Of a DNA stretch of 64,000 nt, positions 25,485-34,619 are shown in pieces (position 1 is the stretch's first letter; every line of letters begins with the position of its first letter). This DNA comes from Pseudomonadota bacterium. GTDB lineage: Bacteria; Pseudomonadota; Alphaproteobacteria; Caulobacterales; Caulobacteraceae. Location: positions 1 through 64,000 of the forward strand of contig JAIUNU010000011.1 in assembly GCA_020161365.1 (NCBI GenBank). Reading direction: 5' to 3'. The notes below the pieces were generated by a model. That model was given only the letters and a program-made list of their open reading frames with translations, had not been told where the DNA came from and did no database searches. The position numbers and the translations under genes were made by a program.

Positions 25485-25916
25485 TTAGGCCTCCACAATC
25501 TTCAGGCCCATGGCCTTGGCGGAGCCTTCGATGATCTTGGCCGCAGCCTCGATGTCGTTGGCGTTCAGGTCCTTCATCTTCTTTTCGGCGATCTCGCGCA
25601 GCTGAGCGCGGGTCACCTGGCCGACGGTCTCACGACCGGTCAGCTTCGCACCCGACTTCAGACCGGTGATCTGCTTCAGGTAGTGCGTCGCCGGGGGCGT
25701 CTTGGTGATGAAGGTGAACGACTTGTCTTGGTAGACGGTGATCACGGTCGGCAGGGGGGTGCCCTTTTCGACGTTCTCGGTGCGCGCGTTGAACTCCTTA
25801 CAGAAGCCCATGATGTTGACGCCGCGCTGACCCAGAGCCGGGCCGATGGGGGGCGAAGGCGTGGCCGAGCCAGCCTTCACCTGGAGCTTGATGTAGCCCA
25901 GGATCTTCTTAGCCAT
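25485..25916 (-). CDS. rplK: 50S ribosomal protein L11
   Basis: A 143-residue L11 protein. It contains [36 protein letters not shown], and the C-terminal rRNA-binding part [20 protein letters not shown] ending [20 protein letters not shown]. It forms part of the GTPase-associated centre. It is followed directly by rplA. The usual upstream partners nusG and secE are not adjacent; the next upstream gene on this strand is an unrelated lipoprotein gene. Confidence 0.97.
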   Translation of the reverse strand: MAKKILGYIKLQVKAGSATPSPPIGPALGQRGVNIMGFCKEFNARTENVEKGTPLPTVITVYQDKSFTFITKTPPATHYLKQITGLKSGAKLTGRETVGQVTRAQLREIAEKKMKDLNANDIEAAAKIIEGSAKAMGLKIVEA

Positions 25917-26076
25917 AGTGTCCTCACTGGTGAGCCGTGGTGCGGGCTTGGCGTCCCTCCCACGGATTTGAACCCGCCTTCATCCAGAACGGATAACGAC
26001 GAGCACGCCCCAGGACGAGGTCCGGGAGCGAGGCGCGGCGTGTAGCAGGCGGGGGACGGTGAGTCAAAGGGGGTGG

Positions 26077-26544
26077 TCAGCCCCTGCTCCGCCCCGCCTT
26101 GATCTTAGGCGACCGTGCGACAATCCGGCGGACCCGCGCCGGCTGGTTACGGACCTCTTCAAGGATCTGGTCCACGCATGGCTCCGGATGGCTCGGCGCG
26201 CAGCTGACGGTGAAGGCCGTGAGGGTTCGGCTCTTCTGAGGGATGCGGCGGTTCGCGATTCTGGACGGGATCGAGAGCGTCACATGATAGGCGTAGGCGC
26301 CGTCCGCCATGGGCGTTCCATTGGCCACGTGAACGTTCATCGGCTCGTCGAAGTCCCGCACAAGGCCCGGCTCAAGCCTGAGCCTTGCGTCCAAAAGGTC
26401 GAAGACCGGCGCCGTACGGTCGTCGCCGCCCAGGTGGCTGGCATAGAAATGGAGGGGGCCGGCGGGGGGCAGCGTGGCGCAGCCGCAGAGGAGGAAAGCC
26501 ATGCTGACGCTCGCAAGGATGACGGGAGGGAGACGGCCGTTCAC
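26077..26544 (-). CDS. Predicted lipoprotein of unknown function
   Basis: A 155-residue protein with a lipoprotein signal: a short basic head, hydrophobic VILASVSMAFLLCGC and lipobox LLCGC, so Cys22 or nearby would be lipidated. The mature part has PLHFYASHLGG and a conserved-looking TLSIPSRIANRRIP, but I recognise no family. GTG 26544 is chosen because it has GAGG 7 nt upstream and places the signal peptide at the N-terminus; longer starts bury it. Confidence 0.6.
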   Translation of the reverse strand: MNGRLPPVILASVSMAFLLCGCATLPPAGPLHFYASHLGGDDRTAPVFDLLDARLRLEPGLVRDFDEPMNVHVANGTPMADGAYAYHVTLSIPSRIANRRIPQKSRTLTAFTVSCAPSHPEPCVDQILEEVRNQPARVRRIVARSPKIKAGRSRG

Positions 26545-26667
26545 CTTTAGCCTCGCTTCGCTGATTGCCCGTCGAACGATAGAGCTATTCACGCTTCGCG
26601 CAAAAGGAGGCATTTGCCTGGCCCAACGAGAAGGCACGCACTTGCCCTGGCGGCGCCGCTGTAAAGC

Positions 26668-27999
26668 CTAGCGCAAGCCTGGTTTTTCGCGGACATAGCT
26701 CCTGTTGGCCAGCGTCGGCGGGGTATAGGTCGGCCGGAAATGGCAGGCCTCTCCATAGACGCTCACCGCGTCGGCGCAGAGTGCGGCAAGACGTGCGGCA
26801 TCAGGTTTAGCGCCATGATCGATCCAGGCGCTCATCGCTCGAAACAGCGCGGCGTACTGCGGCGTGGCGAGCTTGGAATGCTCGTGTTCGTCGGTGAAGG
26901 TCTGAACGAGCAGCGCGCTCTTGCCAGCCTTGGCGACTGTGTCGTGCAGGACCTGCTCAAGTTCGACGAACGCAGTAGGGTCGTCGATGGCGTGCAGGGT
27001 CAGGGTTGGAACCTGAAGGTCGCCGGTTAGGTCGCTATCCTCCGACAGCAGACGCACGCCCTCGGGGTCGGCGGCGAACCGCACAACCCCGCTGTTCAGG
27101 GCTGCGTCATCATCGGACCCTTGGTAGACGACCCCTTCGTTGGTGAACGGATTGCGCCCACCCAAGCGCTTGTTGACGAGATCGGCGAAGGTGAAGGTCG
27201 CCCAGCCCAGGTGGCTGCCCAAGGTGCGCTCGGGAATGCGCGTCACGGCCAGAATATTCGAGAGGTTGCGCTTCTGAACGGCGGATCGCTGCTCAGGCGG
27301 AAGATCGACTCCCGTGCAGGCGTTGACCCTTTCATCCAGTTGCCGATTGGTAAGCTTGGAGCCCACGGGCTGGCCCTGCCACAGCGGGTACTGGGCCTCG
27401 TCAGCTTCGGGGTGGTTGCCGCAATAGTACTGGTAGACCGCGCGCAGGTCGGCGCGGAAGTCGTAGGCGCGCGTCCCGCCCGACACCACGCCGTTGGTCA
27501 GGATAACGCCATCATAGACGCGCTTGCCGTCAGCGTCGCGCGCATAGAGCTCGGCGGTCTTGGCCGCGACGTTCGCGCCCCAGGACTGGCCGTGCAGCAG
27601 AGTCCGCTTCGGGCGTCCGAACTGGGTCCAGAACAGTTTGCGCAGGTTGTCGGTGTCTTCGGCGGCCGAGCGGACGCCATAGCCCTCACGGCGATAGTTG
27701 GATCCCGCCCACGCATAGCCCTCGGCCACCGTAACGGCGAAGCGCTGGAGGTCCTCGACGGCGTCGTCAGGCTTCGGCGTCTTCAGGCGCGGCCCGCCGT
27801 GAGCATGGACGACAAGAGACCCGTTCCAGGCTTTGGGGATCGCGATCCAGTAGTAGGCGCCATTCTGATCCTGGCCGGCCAGGCAACGCGTTGCGGCGGG
27901 CAAGCCATCCGGACAGACCTTGTCCGCCGCAGGCTCGGCGAGGGTCGCGCAACCGGTCAGGGCGAGGCCCATGCCTAAGAGGGCGGCGGAAAGCTTCAT
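26668..27999 (-). CDS. Alpha/beta-hydrolase lipoprotein
   Basis: A 443-residue secreted hydrolase. The signal peptide ends in lipobox ALTGC (Cys17), so it is probably anchored in a membrane facing the periplasm. The core shows an oxyanion-side VVHAHGGP, the nucleophile elbow LLHGQSWGAN, an acid region LTLHAIDDPT, and a late His in FTDEHEHSKLA. Cys pairs in the mature part may form disulfides. It follows the TonB receptor on the same strand (77-bp gap), suggesting that it hydrolyses an imported ester. The substrate is unknown. Confidence 0.72.
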   Translation of the reverse strand: MKLSAALLGMGLALTGCATLAEPAADKVCPDGLPAATRCLAGQDQNGAYYWIAIPKAWNGSLVVHAHGGPRLKTPKPDDAVEDLQRFAVTVAEGYAWAGSNYRREGYGVRSAAEDTDNLRKLFWTQFGRPKRTLLHGQSWGANVAAKTAELYARDADGKRVYDGVILTNGVVSGGTRAYDFRADLRAVYQYYCGNHPEADEAQYPLWQGQPVGSKLTNRQLDERVNACTGVDLPPEQRSAVQKRNLSNILAVTRIPERTLGSHLGWATFTFADLVNKRLGGRNPFTNEGVVYQGSDDDAALNSGVVRFAADPEGVRLLSEDSDLTGDLQVPTLTLHAIDDPTAFVELEQVLHDTVAKAGKSALLVQTFTDEHEHSKLATPQYAALFRAMSAWIDHGAKPDAARLAALCADAVSVYGEACHFRPTYTPPTLANRSYVREKPGLR

Positions 28000-28076
28000 C
28001 ACACAAGCGCCTCGGAGAGAGGAGTAACGATGAGGCTGGCCGCCTCAATCTACGCGAAACGGCCAGCTCCTCGGCA

Positions 28077-31000
28077 TCAGAAAGATTTGCTGACGCTGAC
28101 GTACCAGTAGCGGGCATAGGGGTTGTAGAGGGACCCGATATAACCGCTCGACGACAGCGGCGGATCCTTGTCGAAGATGTTGCGCGCGCCGACCCGGATG
28201 CGGGTGTCGTTCGCCCAGCCCTTCTGCTCGAAACGATACTGACCGTAGAGATTGACCGTGGTCAGCGGCTTGACGCGCCAGGGCTCGCCGGTGGTCGACA
28301 GGAAGTCGGTGTCGAGCACCGAGCCTGTGTAGATCACCGAGGCCCCCACTTGGTAGGGGCCGGCGCGCCAGGTCGCAGAGCCGTTCCACTTCCACTTGGG
28401 CTTGCCGTTCTTCTTCAGCAGATCGCCCGGATCGGTCAGCGGCGTGGCGCGGTTGATCTTGCCGCTCGCACGCGCTTCGAAGAGCTCGGCGATCGGCGGC
28501 GACAGCTGCTGGGAATACTTGTCCATGAAGGTGCCGTCGACATTGACGCTGAAGCGGCCAAGCGTCTCGGTGCGCAAGGTCCAGTTCAGGCCGATGTCGA
28601 TACCGCTGACGGTCTGGGGCTGCAGGTTCTTGAAATGATCGCGGATCTCCAGGATCTGGCCCACGGGCGTCAGGCCCGTACCGTTGAAGAAAGCGACGTC
28701 ATCGACCGTCGGCGCAGCGCGGATAACCGCCGCATTGCTCGCGCCGTTCAGGCGGAACAGGTAGTCCTGGATCGCGCCGTTGGTGGATCCCAACGTGCCG
28801 ACGATGCCCTCCTGCTTGATCTGCCAGCGGTCGAGGGTAATCGTGAAGCGCCCGAACTGTTCGGGGATGAAGGTCGGCTGCAGCACGACGCCGACCGAGT
28901 AGCTTTCGCTCTCCTCAGCCTTCAGATCCGGGTTGCCGGCCGTGGTGAAGCGGATGCCGACGCCACGCGAGCAGGCGGTGAAGGTCGAGATGCGACCAGC
29001 GCGAAGGTCAGCCTCGCAGCGATAGTAGTCCGTGACGGTGTTGGTGCGCGAATAGCTGAAGGGGTTGGTGGTCTCCAGGTTGGGCGCGCGGAAACCCTGC
29101 TGCCAGGAACCTCGGACACGAACGCCGTCGACCACATCCCAGGCCACCGCGATCTTCGGCTTCGCGACCGAGCCGAAGTCGCTGTAGTTCTCGAAGCGGC
29201 CGGCGAGTTGGACGTCCACGCGACGGACCAGCGGGATGTTCATGTCCGGCGAGACCAGCGGCACGGCGAACTCCACAAACGCCGAGCCGACATCGCGGGA
29301 GCCCTTCGTGCTGGGGGTGTCGTTGACACCCGTCACGTTGCTGGCGCTGGTGTTCTTGGTGACCGGATCCGTAAACGGCGTGCGTCCGTCCAGCATCGGA
29401 TCGCGACGATCCTGCTGGGTCTCGTGACGGAACTCGACGCCCGCAGCCACGCCGACGGGACCCGCCCAAAGCGTGACGAGATCGGGCTTGGAGACCTTGA
29501 AGTCCGCCAGGGTCAGAGTCGTGGTTGAATGGCGCTTGAGGCGGAAACGGATCGCGTCGAGCGCGGCCTGGGAGCTGGGCGTGCAATCGCGCCCGCCCGT
29601 GCCGTCCAGACAGCCGCCGTTGAAGGGGTTGTAGGCGTCTGGCGTGGACAGGGCCAACTGGTTGGCCAGTTTCTGGCTGTCGATACCGTCGCTCTCATCC
29701 TTGGCGTCGGCCTTGGAATACAGGATCGCCGAGTCCCAGGACCAACCCCACGTCTCCCCCTTCAAGCCGCTGAGGAAGCGGGTCTGATAGTTTTCGACCT
29801 CGACCTTGTTCGGGCCCAGATCGTTGAAGCGGTAGTTGGTGAAGGTCACCGCCGCGCCGCTGGCGGCCACGTTCGTCAGGTTCGGCAGGCGGTTGGGGTT
29901 GGCTTGGCCGTTGGCGAAGGTCACCGGGCCGAAGGGGTTCCAGTAGTTACTGGCCGGGACGCCGATCGCCACCAGACTGGTGCCTTGCGTCGTCAGCCCC
30001 TCGGACGTGGCGTGATACAGGCCGATTTCGCCATAGGCGGTGAGGGTGTCGTTGATGTCGTAATGGGCGTTCAGGAAGACGTTCTGGCGTTCGATCTCCG
30101 GCGCGATCGTCGTCGCGTCGTTCTGAGGCGCGTTATAGCGATAGGCGTTGGCGGTGCTGCCGGTCGCCAGATTGCCCGTGCCGATGCAAAGGCCATTACC
30201 AATCTGGGTGGCGCAGCCTGGGATGGTGTTGGGCTGCACGTGAGTGGCGCCGGCGGCCGTGGTCAGAGCCGTCGTGCCTTGGCGAATGGCGCTGGTGGCG
30301 CCGAAGACAGTGAAATTGGCGAACGAGTTCTGGTTGCCGCGATTGTCGGGCGCGCTGCTGGCTGCATAGTCGGGGAACCCCGCGAACAGCGGTCGCAAAT
30401 CCTGGGTCGCCGTGTAGTCGCGGTCGCTCGGACGCTGCGCGGTCCGCCAAGTGAAATTGCCGTTCAGCGAGATGTTGCCGCGCCCTTCGGCGAAGTTACG
30501 ACCGGCGAAGATGTTGCTGCTGTATTCCTTACGGTGGGTGCCCTCGGCCCAGCCGTACTGGGCGTCGACCGTCACGCCGTCGAAGTCGGTTTGCAGCACC
30601 GTGTTGACCACGCCCGCCACAGCATCAGCGCCGTAGATGGCCGCCGCGCCGTCGCGCAGCACCTCGAGGCGCTCCAGGTTCGCCGTCGGAATGGCGTTGG
30701 CGTTGTAGCCCAGCAGCGGCACCGTGCCCGAGGACTGGCTGGTCGGGTGGGACACCAGGCGGCGCCCGTTCAGCAGCACCAGGGTGTTGCCGACGCCGAG
30801 GCTGCGAAGGTTGATCGAGTTCACGTCGCCCCGCGTGGAGTTGCTGGTCTGCGGAGCGTTGCTGGGGTTGATGAACACGTCGCCCATCTGCGGGATGGAG
30901 CGGAACAGGTCGTCGCCCGAGACCGCGCCGGTGGCGGCGATCTGATTGTTGTCGAGCACCGTGACGGGCAAGGCGGCCGTGGTCTTGGCGCCCTTGATCT

Positions 31001-31142
31001 GGCTCCCGACCACAACGACTTCTTCGACCTTGGTGGCCTCAGACTCCTGAGCCGTCGCGCTGCCGGCAGCGCTCAGCAAGACCAGCAGGGCGGCGCCCTG
31101 AACGAGATGGCGGCGGTGGCCGCTACGGCTTTGGTAGGTCAC
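28077..31142 (-). CDS. TonB-dependent outer-membrane receptor
   Basis: A 1021-residue receptor with signal peptide (AALLVLLSAAGSATAQ), a TonB-box-like EEVVVVGSQI, a plug domain with NLRSLGVGNTLVLLNGRR and RLEVLRDGAAAIYGADAVAG, and a 22-strand barrel. It ends with the outer-membrane signature ARYWYVSVSKSF. It imports a substrate across the outer membrane using TonB energy. GTG 31142 has GGGGAG about 9 nt upstream. It lies 58 bp after dctA on the same strand and before the hydrolase, so a dicarboxylate-related or ester substrate is an inference from context. Confidence 0.93.
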   Translation of the reverse strand: MTYQSRSGHRRHLVQGAALLVLLSAAGSATAQESEATKVEEVVVVGSQIKGAKTTAALPVTVLDNNQIAATGAVSGDDLFRSIPQMGDVFINPSNAPQTSNSTRGDVNSINLRSLGVGNTLVLLNGRRLVSHPTSQSSGTVPLLGYNANAIPTANLERLEVLRDGAAAIYGADAVAGVVNTVLQTDFDGVTVDAQYGWAEGTHRKEYSSNIFAGRNFAEGRGNISLNGNFTWRTAQRPSDRDYTATQDLRPLFAGFPDYAASSAPDNRGNQNSFANFTVFGATSAIRQGTTALTTAAGATHVQPNTIPGCATQIGNGLCIGTGNLATGSTANAYRYNAPQNDATTIAPEIERQNVFLNAHYDINDTLTAYGEIGLYHATSEGLTTQGTSLVAIGVPASNYWNPFGPVTFANGQANPNRLPNLTNVAASGAAVTFTNYRFNDLGPNKVEVENYQTRFLSGLKGETWGWSWDSAILYSKADAKDESDGIDSQKLANQLALSTPDAYNPFNGGCLDGTGGRDCTPSSQAALDAIRFRLKRHSTTTLTLADFKVSKPDLVTLWAGPVGVAAGVEFRHETQQDRRDPMLDGRTPFTDPVTKNTSASNVTGVNDTPSTKGSRDVGSAFVEFAVPLVSPDMNIPLVRRVDVQLAGRFENYSDFGSVAKPKIAVAWDVVDGVRVRGSWQQGFRAPNLETTNPFSYSRTNTVTDYYRCEADLRAGRISTFTACSRGVGIRFTTAGNPDLKAEESESYSVGVVLQPTFIPEQFGRFTITLDRWQIKQEGIVGTLGSTNGAIQDYLFRLNGASNAAVIRAAPTVDDVAFFNGTGLTPVGQILEIRDHFKNLQPQTVSGIDIGLNWTLRTETLGRFSVNVDGTFMDKYSQQLSPPIAELFEARASGKINRATPLTDPGDLLKKNGKPKWKWNGSATWRAGPYQVGASVIYTGSVLDTDFLSTTGEPWRVKPLTTVNLYGQYRFEQKGWANDTRIRVGARNIFDKDPPLSSSGYIGSLYNPYARYWYVSVSKSF

Positions 31143-31200
31143 GTGTTCAGCTCCCCAATGTATTTTTGTTCTGACTGCGCTTGAGTTCGACAGGGCGGCC

Positions 31201-32574
31201 CTACGGGCTGGCTGGGTCGGGAATGGAACCGTCGGTGTCGGAAGGCGGCGTCTTGGCGCTGAGGGCCACCTTGAAGGCCGCCAAATCGAGGCCGCGCTCC
31301 CAACGCGAGACGACGATTGCGGCCACGGCGTTGCCGATGAAGTTGGTCAGGGCCCGGCACTCGGACATGAACCGGTCGATGCCCAGGATCAGCGCCATGC
31401 CGGCGACAGGAACCGAGGGCACCACCGACAGTGTGGCTGCGAGGGTGATGAAGCCCGCGCCCGTGACGCCCGCAGCGCCCTTGCTGCTCAACATCGCCAC
31501 GCCCAGCAGAAGCGCCTGCTGTTCCCACGACAGGTGAACGCCGGTGGCCTGGGCGATGAACAAGGCCGCCAGGGTCATGTAGATGTTGGTGCCGTCGAGG
31601 TTGAACGAGTAGCCGAGCGGGACCACCAGCCCCACGACCGACTTCGGACAACCGGCCTGCTCCAGCTTCTCGATCAGGCTGGGCAGGGCCGCCTCGGACG
31701 AGCTGGTGCCCAGCACGAGGAGCAACTCAGCCTTGAGGTAGCGGATCAGGCTGAAGATCGAGAAGCCATTGGCGATCGCGACTGCGCCGAGCACCACCAC
31801 CACGAACAGCAGCGAGGTCAGGTAGAAGGTCCCGACCAGCAGAGCCAGGTTGGCGACCGAGGCGATGCCGTACTTGCCGATCGTGAAGGCGAAGGCTCCG
31901 AAGGCGCCGATCGGCGCGGCCTTCATGACGATGTGCACAAATTTGAAGAAGGCTTGTGCGACCAGATCCAGGAAGTCGACGACCGGCCGGCCAGGTTCTC
32001 CCACCAAGGTCAGGGACAAGCCAAACAGGATCGAGATCAACAGCACCTGCAGGATCTCGCCGTCGGCGAAGGCGCTGACCACGGTCGACGGGATGATGTT
32101 CATCAGGAAGCCGACGATGGTCTGATCGTGCGCCTTGGCGGCGTATTCGGAGACCTTGTCGGTCTTGAGGGTCGCGGGATCGATATTCATCCCCGCGCCC
32201 GGCTGGACGACGTTGGCGACGATCAAGCCGACAATCAGGGCCAGGGTCGAGAAGATCAGGAAGTAGGTGAGCGCCTTGATCGCCACACGCCCGACCTTGT
32301 CCAGGTCGCGCATGCCTGCGATGCCGGTCACCACGGTCAGGAAGATCACCGGGGCGATGACCATCTTCACCAGCTTGATAAAGGCGTCGCCGAGCGGTTT
32401 GAGAGACTGACCCAGGTCAGGCATGAAATGGCCGATCAAGCCACCGACGACGATCGCCAGCAAAACCTGGAAGTACAGGTGCCGATAGAATGGCCTGGCC
32501 TGGTCTGACGGTCGCGCAGCGGCGCCCGGTTGGATCGTCTTCACTGTCGCCTCTTGGCCTGGCCCGAGAGCCAT
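31201..32574 (-). CDS. dctA: C4-dicarboxylate:cation symporter DctA
   Basis: A 457-residue member of the DAACS family. It shows [19 protein letters not shown], the serine-rich hairpin [20 protein letters not shown], the substrate motif [13 protein letters not shown], and [20 protein letters not shown], all typical of DctA. It imports succinate, fumarate or malate across the inner membrane. ATG 32574 is chosen because the 31-residue upstream extension does not fit the family. It is divergent from dctB-dctD, with a candidate regulator site and a weak sigma-54-like promoter between them. Confidence 0.93.
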   Translation of the reverse strand: MALGPGQEATVKTIQPGAAARPSDQARPFYRHLYFQVLLAIVVGGLIGHFMPDLGQSLKPLGDAFIKLVKMVIAPVIFLTVVTGIAGMRDLDKVGRVAIKALTYFLIFSTLALIVGLIVANVVQPGAGMNIDPATLKTDKVSEYAAKAHDQTIVGFLMNIIPSTVVSAFADGEILQVLLISILFGLSLTLVGEPGRPVVDFLDLVAQAFFKFVHIVMKAAPIGAFGAFAFTIGKYGIASVANLALLVGTFYLTSLLFVVVVLGAVAIANGFSIFSLIRYLKAELLLVLGTSSSEAALPSLIEKLEQAGCPKSVVGLVVPLGYSFNLDGTNIYMTLAALFIAQATGVHLSWEQQALLLGVAMLSSKGAAGVTGAGFITLAATLSVVPSVPVAGMALILGIDRFMSECRALTNFIGNAVAAIVVSRWERGLDLAAFKVALSAKTPPSDTDGSIPDPASP

Positions 32575-32644
32575 GTTTCCACCCCGCGCCTTTGCCGGGG
32601 CGCTTGGATAGACGATCCTTGGGATGAGGAAACCGCGCAAGAAA

Positions 32645-32662
32645 ACCCAAACAAAGCGCCAA
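32645..32662 (-). promoter_or_regulatory. Weak sigma-54-like element before dctA
   Basis: On the minus strand TTGGCGCTTTGTTTGGGT contains TGG at the -24 position and, after ten bases, GG instead of the canonical GC at -12. It lies about 71 bp upstream of the dctA start and about 97 bp downstream of the palindrome at 32750-32767, a suitable geometry for DctD-activated transcription. The non-canonical -12 makes it only a candidate. Confidence 0.3.
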
Positions 32663-32749
32663 GACATTGTCTTTTAGAGAAAAATATCGACCTTCAAGGA
32701 CGCGGGAATTCCGGCGATTGGCGAAAACCCCTACCGCCCCAATCCATAA

Positions 32750-32767
32750 TGTGCGGAAATCCGCACA
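32750..32767. promoter_or_regulatory. Palindrome between dctA and dctB (possible DctD site)
   Basis: TGTGCGGA-AA-TCCGCACA is a palindrome with perfect 8-bp arms around AA. It lies between the divergent dctA and dctBD genes, 18 bp before the dctB start and about 175 bp before dctA. DctD activates dctA from upstream sites of dyad symmetry in rhizobia, so this is probably the enhancer, and it may also control dctB. Only one copy was seen; rhizobial dctA has tandem sites. Confidence 0.6.
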
Positions 32768-32785
32768 AATGGGGGAAGCCGCGCG

Positions 32786-34618
32786 ATGAAGGCTGAGACG
32801 CTCCTGTTCACCGATCCGGTCGTCAGACGTTGGGTGATCTTCCTGACGGTAAGCCTGGTCTTGCTGGCGGGTCTTGTCGGATTCACCGGCGCCGTTGTGG
32901 AGCGCCGCACGGTGCGCGAGCTTGAGCGCCAGGCGCAGAGCTCTGCGGCCCTGCACGCCGCAGTCTTGCGCAGCGAACTGGCAAAGCATCGCTCGCTTCC
33001 GTTCGTGCTGGCTCAGGATCCCGACGTGGCCTCGACCCTGCGCTCGGCCGATCCACGTGGCGTCGATGCATTGAACCGCAAGCTGGAAACCCTCAGCGCC
33101 GGCACGCGGGCGGCGGTCATCTATGTGTTGAACGCCAGAGGAATGACCATCGCGGCCAGCAACTGGCGTCAACCGACCAGCTTCGTCGGCTCCAACTACA
33201 GTTTCCGCCCTTACTTCAGGGATGCGCGCGACCAGGGCGTGGCCGAGCTGTTCGCCCTCGGCACGGTCAGCCGACGTCCGGGCCTGTTCATGGCGCGCCG
33301 GATCGAGGGCCCCGACGGTCTTCTGGGCGTCGTGGTGGTCAAGGTCGAGTTCGAAACGCTGGAGGCGGAGTGGTCCGCCTCCGAACCAGCCTTCGCGGCC
33401 GACTCCAAGGGCGTTGTCCTGGTGACCTCGATCCCGTCCTGGCGGTTCAAGACGCTCGCGCCGATACCGCGCGCCGAGCAGACCCGCCTCCGGGCCGAGC
33501 AGCGGTTCGGCGAGGCCCCCTTCGACCTGCTGATCGCCCAGCCCCCGCCCGCCGGCGGCAGGCCTCCGGCGCTGACGATGATCAAGGTCCCAGGTCAGGA
33601 CGAGACCCGTTACATGGCCGCCAGCGTCGAGCTCAGCGCGGCCGGCTGGACGGTCTACACCTTCACCCCGGTCGGCGCGGCGCTCCGGACGGCCGTGACC
33701 GGCGCACGCGCCATAGCGCTTCTGGCCGGCCTGGCCGTTTGCGCCCTCGCCGCCGCGCTCGTGCGCTGGCGCAGTCAGGCCAGCCTGCGCGCCGCACGCG
33801 AGGAGGCCGCGCGTCGAGAGCTGGAGGCCCGCGTCGCCGAACGCACCACCGCGCTCCGCGAGACCAATCAGCGCCTCACCGTCGAGATGGAGGAGCGTCG
33901 CCGCGCCGAAGCCCACGTCCATCTGATGCAGGACGAACTGATCCAGTCGAACAAGCTGGCCACGCTGGGCCAGATCGCTGCGGGTGTGGCGCACGAGATC
34001 AACCAGCCGGTCAGCGCCATCCGAGCCTATGCCGACAATGCGGCCGTCTTCCTTGACCGCAGCGACAGCCGGAACGCACGGACCAATCTGGACCTGATCG
34101 CCGGCCTGACCGACCGGATCGGGCTGATTACCGATGAACTACGCGCCTTCGCGCGCAAGTCCGGCGGATCGCCCGCCCCGTTGGCGGTTCGCGAGGTGGT
34201 CGACGGCGCATTGCTCCTGGTGGGTCCGCGCCTTCGCCAACAGGGCGTGCGGGTCGTGCGCGACGTGGCCGACGAGGCCGCCCAAGTGCTGGCCGAGCGC
34301 TTCCGCCTGGAACAGGTGCTGGTCAATCTGCTGCAGAACGCGATCGAGGCTTTGGGAGACCGCCAGGATGGCGAGATTTCCGTCCGGGTCCTGGTCAAGC
34401 GCGCGCAGGTTCAGATCATCGTCGCCGACAACGGACCTGGCGTCGCACCCGAGGCGGCCAAGACGCTGTTCACGCCCTTCGCCACCACCAAGCCGCGCGG
34501 CCTGGGCCTTGGCCTGGTGATCAGCCGCGACATCGTCGCCGAGTTCGGCGGCGAGCTTTATCTGGAGCCCTCGCCGCGCGGCGCACGCTTCGCCATTTCA
34601 CTTCCGAAGGCCCGTTAG
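32786..34618 (+). CDS. dctB: C4-dicarboxylate sensor histidine kinase DctB
   Basis: A 610-residue membrane kinase. One helix near residues 12-35 and another near 305-330 (AIALLAGLAVCALAAALVRW) frame a periplasmic sensor domain containing the YSFRPYFRDAR type motif of DctB. After a coiled-coil linker comes the H-box QIAAGVAHEINQPVSAIRAY, N-box LLQNAIEAL, G1 DNGPGV and G2 RGLGLGLVISRDIV. It phosphorylates DctD when dicarboxylates are present. ATG 32786 has GGGGGAAG upstream. The dctD gene starts 1 nt after its stop. Confidence 0.92.
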   Translation: MKAETLLFTDPVVRRWVIFLTVSLVLLAGLVGFTGAVVERRTVRELERQAQSSAALHAAVLRSELAKHRSLPFVLAQDPDVASTLRSADPRGVDALNRKLETLSAGTRAAVIYVLNARGMTIAASNWRQPTSFVGSNYSFRPYFRDARDQGVAELFALGTVSRRPGLFMARRIEGPDGLLGVVVVKVEFETLEAEWSASEPAFAADSKGVVLVTSIPSWRFKTLAPIPRAEQTRLRAEQRFGEAPFDLLIAQPPPAGGRPPALTMIKVPGQDETRYMAASVELSAAGWTVYTFTPVGAALRTAVTGARAIALLAGLAVCALAAALVRWRSQASLRAAREEAARRELEARVAERTTALRETNQRLTVEMEERRRAEAHVHLMQDELIQSNKLATLGQIAAGVAHEINQPVSAIRAYADNAAVFLDRSDSRNARTNLDLIAGLTDRIGLITDELRAFARKSGGSPAPLAVREVVDGALLLVGPRLRQQGVRVVRDVADEAAQVLAERFRLEQVLVNLLQNAIEALGDRQDGEISVRVLVKRAQVQIIVADNGPGVAPEAAKTLFTPFATTKPRGLGLGLVISRDIVAEFGGELYLEPSPRGARFAISLPKAR

Positions 34619-34619
34619 G

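Noticed and set aside
25940..26000. tRNA-like T-arm string upstream of rplK
   Set aside because: A GATTTGAACC-like stretch occurs, but no acceptor, D or anticodon arm can be built around it.
27891..31184. Two long plus-strand frames opposite the TonB receptor
   Set aside because: The receptor motifs and signal peptide on the minus strand are unambiguous; the opposite frames have no domain features.
32417..33994. Long minus-strand frame across dctA and dctB
   Set aside because: It runs antisense through dctB and out of frame through dctA; both real genes have full family motifs.
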